Shown here piece by piece: positions 32,211-32,299 of a stretch of DNA of 32,299 nt. The stretch covers positions 1 through 32,299 of the forward strand of contig SYKU01000293.1 in the NCBI GenBank assembly GCA_005808865.1, read 5' to 3'. This DNA comes from Acidobacteriota bacterium. GTDB lineage: Bacteria > Acidobacteriota > Terriglobia > Bryobacterales > Bryobacteraceae. The notes under the pieces were generated by a model. It did no database searches. It had not been told where the DNA came from and was given only the letters and a program-made list of their open reading frames with translations. Position 1 is the stretch's first letter, and the number at the start of each line of letters is the position of its first letter. Made by a program: the position numbers and the translations under genes.

Positions 32211-32299
32211 ATGAACATCAAGTCGGTGGAATCAGCCACGTTGGCGGCGATAGACTACGACGACAGCCGCGAGATCCTGCAACTGGAGTTTCGCAGTCA
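32211..32299 (+). CDS. KTSC-domain protein, cut by the window edge
   Basis: An ATG at 32211 follows GTGGAGGTGACTC, a strong ribosome site. The first 29 residues (MNIKSVESATLAAIDYDDSR, EILQLEFRS) match the start of KTSC domains, which begin with a Ser, an IxYD strand and L.L.F. KTSC proteins are short (about 70 residues) and of uncertain role; some are fused to or near lysyl-tRNA-synthetase-like or nucleic-acid proteins. The rest lies outside the window. Confidence 0.7.
   Translation, partial: MNIKSVESATLAAIDYDDSREILQLEFRS

Overview
The window looks like an accessory-rich stretch of chromosome from an Acidobacteriota species, most like the Bryobacterales/Solibacter group. This is inferred from gene content alone: a very large TonB-dependent receptor with an N-terminal carboxypeptidase-regulatory-like domain, a DUF1549/DUF1553 plus DUF1501 operon, a DUF1080 protein, a sulfatase with its own maturase, a PEP-CTERM protein, high G+C, and many decayed insertion sequences. 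No rRNA, tRNA or CRISPR array was seen.

Region 1 (1-4150) is a graveyard of broken genes. It starts with a truncated oligopeptide-type ABC ATPase that runs into an antisense IS3-type transposase fragment. The same chimeric junction, about 170 bp, recurs at 1715-1884, so the two copies flank an intact PEP-CTERM protein gene. Next come an antisense fragment of a conserved hypothetical gene, a frameshifted tyrosine recombinase, a frameshifted IS66 TnpB, a scrap of a TonB receptor C-terminus and an IS3-type transposase N-terminus. A family of intergenic repeats with small palindromes occurs at 341-693 and 3757-4150.

Region 2 (4157-8054) is a compact forward operon with 1-4 base overlaps or a 3-base gap: an HNH endonuclease, an exported class V aminotransferase-like PLP enzyme, an exported sulfatase and a formylglycine-generating enzyme (FGE). 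The FGE should activate the sulfatase through Cys76. A perfect 8-bp-stem hairpin follows the operon.

Region 3 (8445-14666) holds gamma-glutamyltransferase (minus), a divergent unknown helical protein (plus), an esterase fused to a beta-propeller (minus) and a GntP-type permease (minus). These suggest peptide/glutathione and sugar-acid/ester scavenging.

Region 4 (14820-21700) centres on an intact 1223-residue TonB receptor-like protein followed by a frameshifted glycosyltransferase fragment. They lie between the N-terminal remnant and the DDE-core remnant of what may be one Mu-like/rve transposase. A cupin-like protein of unknown function and a decayed VapBC-type module follow.

Region 5 (21852-26359) has a DUF6526 membrane protein, a secretin, endonuclease III (nth) and an M16 zinc protease, with decayed HNH and unknown scraps between.

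Region 6 (26414-31923, all minus) has the DUF1549/DUF1553 cytochrome-type protein followed by a DUF1501 protein (likely one operon), a truncated TonB receptor N-terminus and a DUF1080 protein. The right edge cuts a KTSC-domain gene.

No clearly new defence or biosynthetic system was identified. The most unusual items are the duplicated ABC/IS junction around the PEP-CTERM gene, the HNH-PLP-sulfatase-FGE operon, the esterase-propeller fusion, and the receptor/glycosyltransferase block between two transposase halves.
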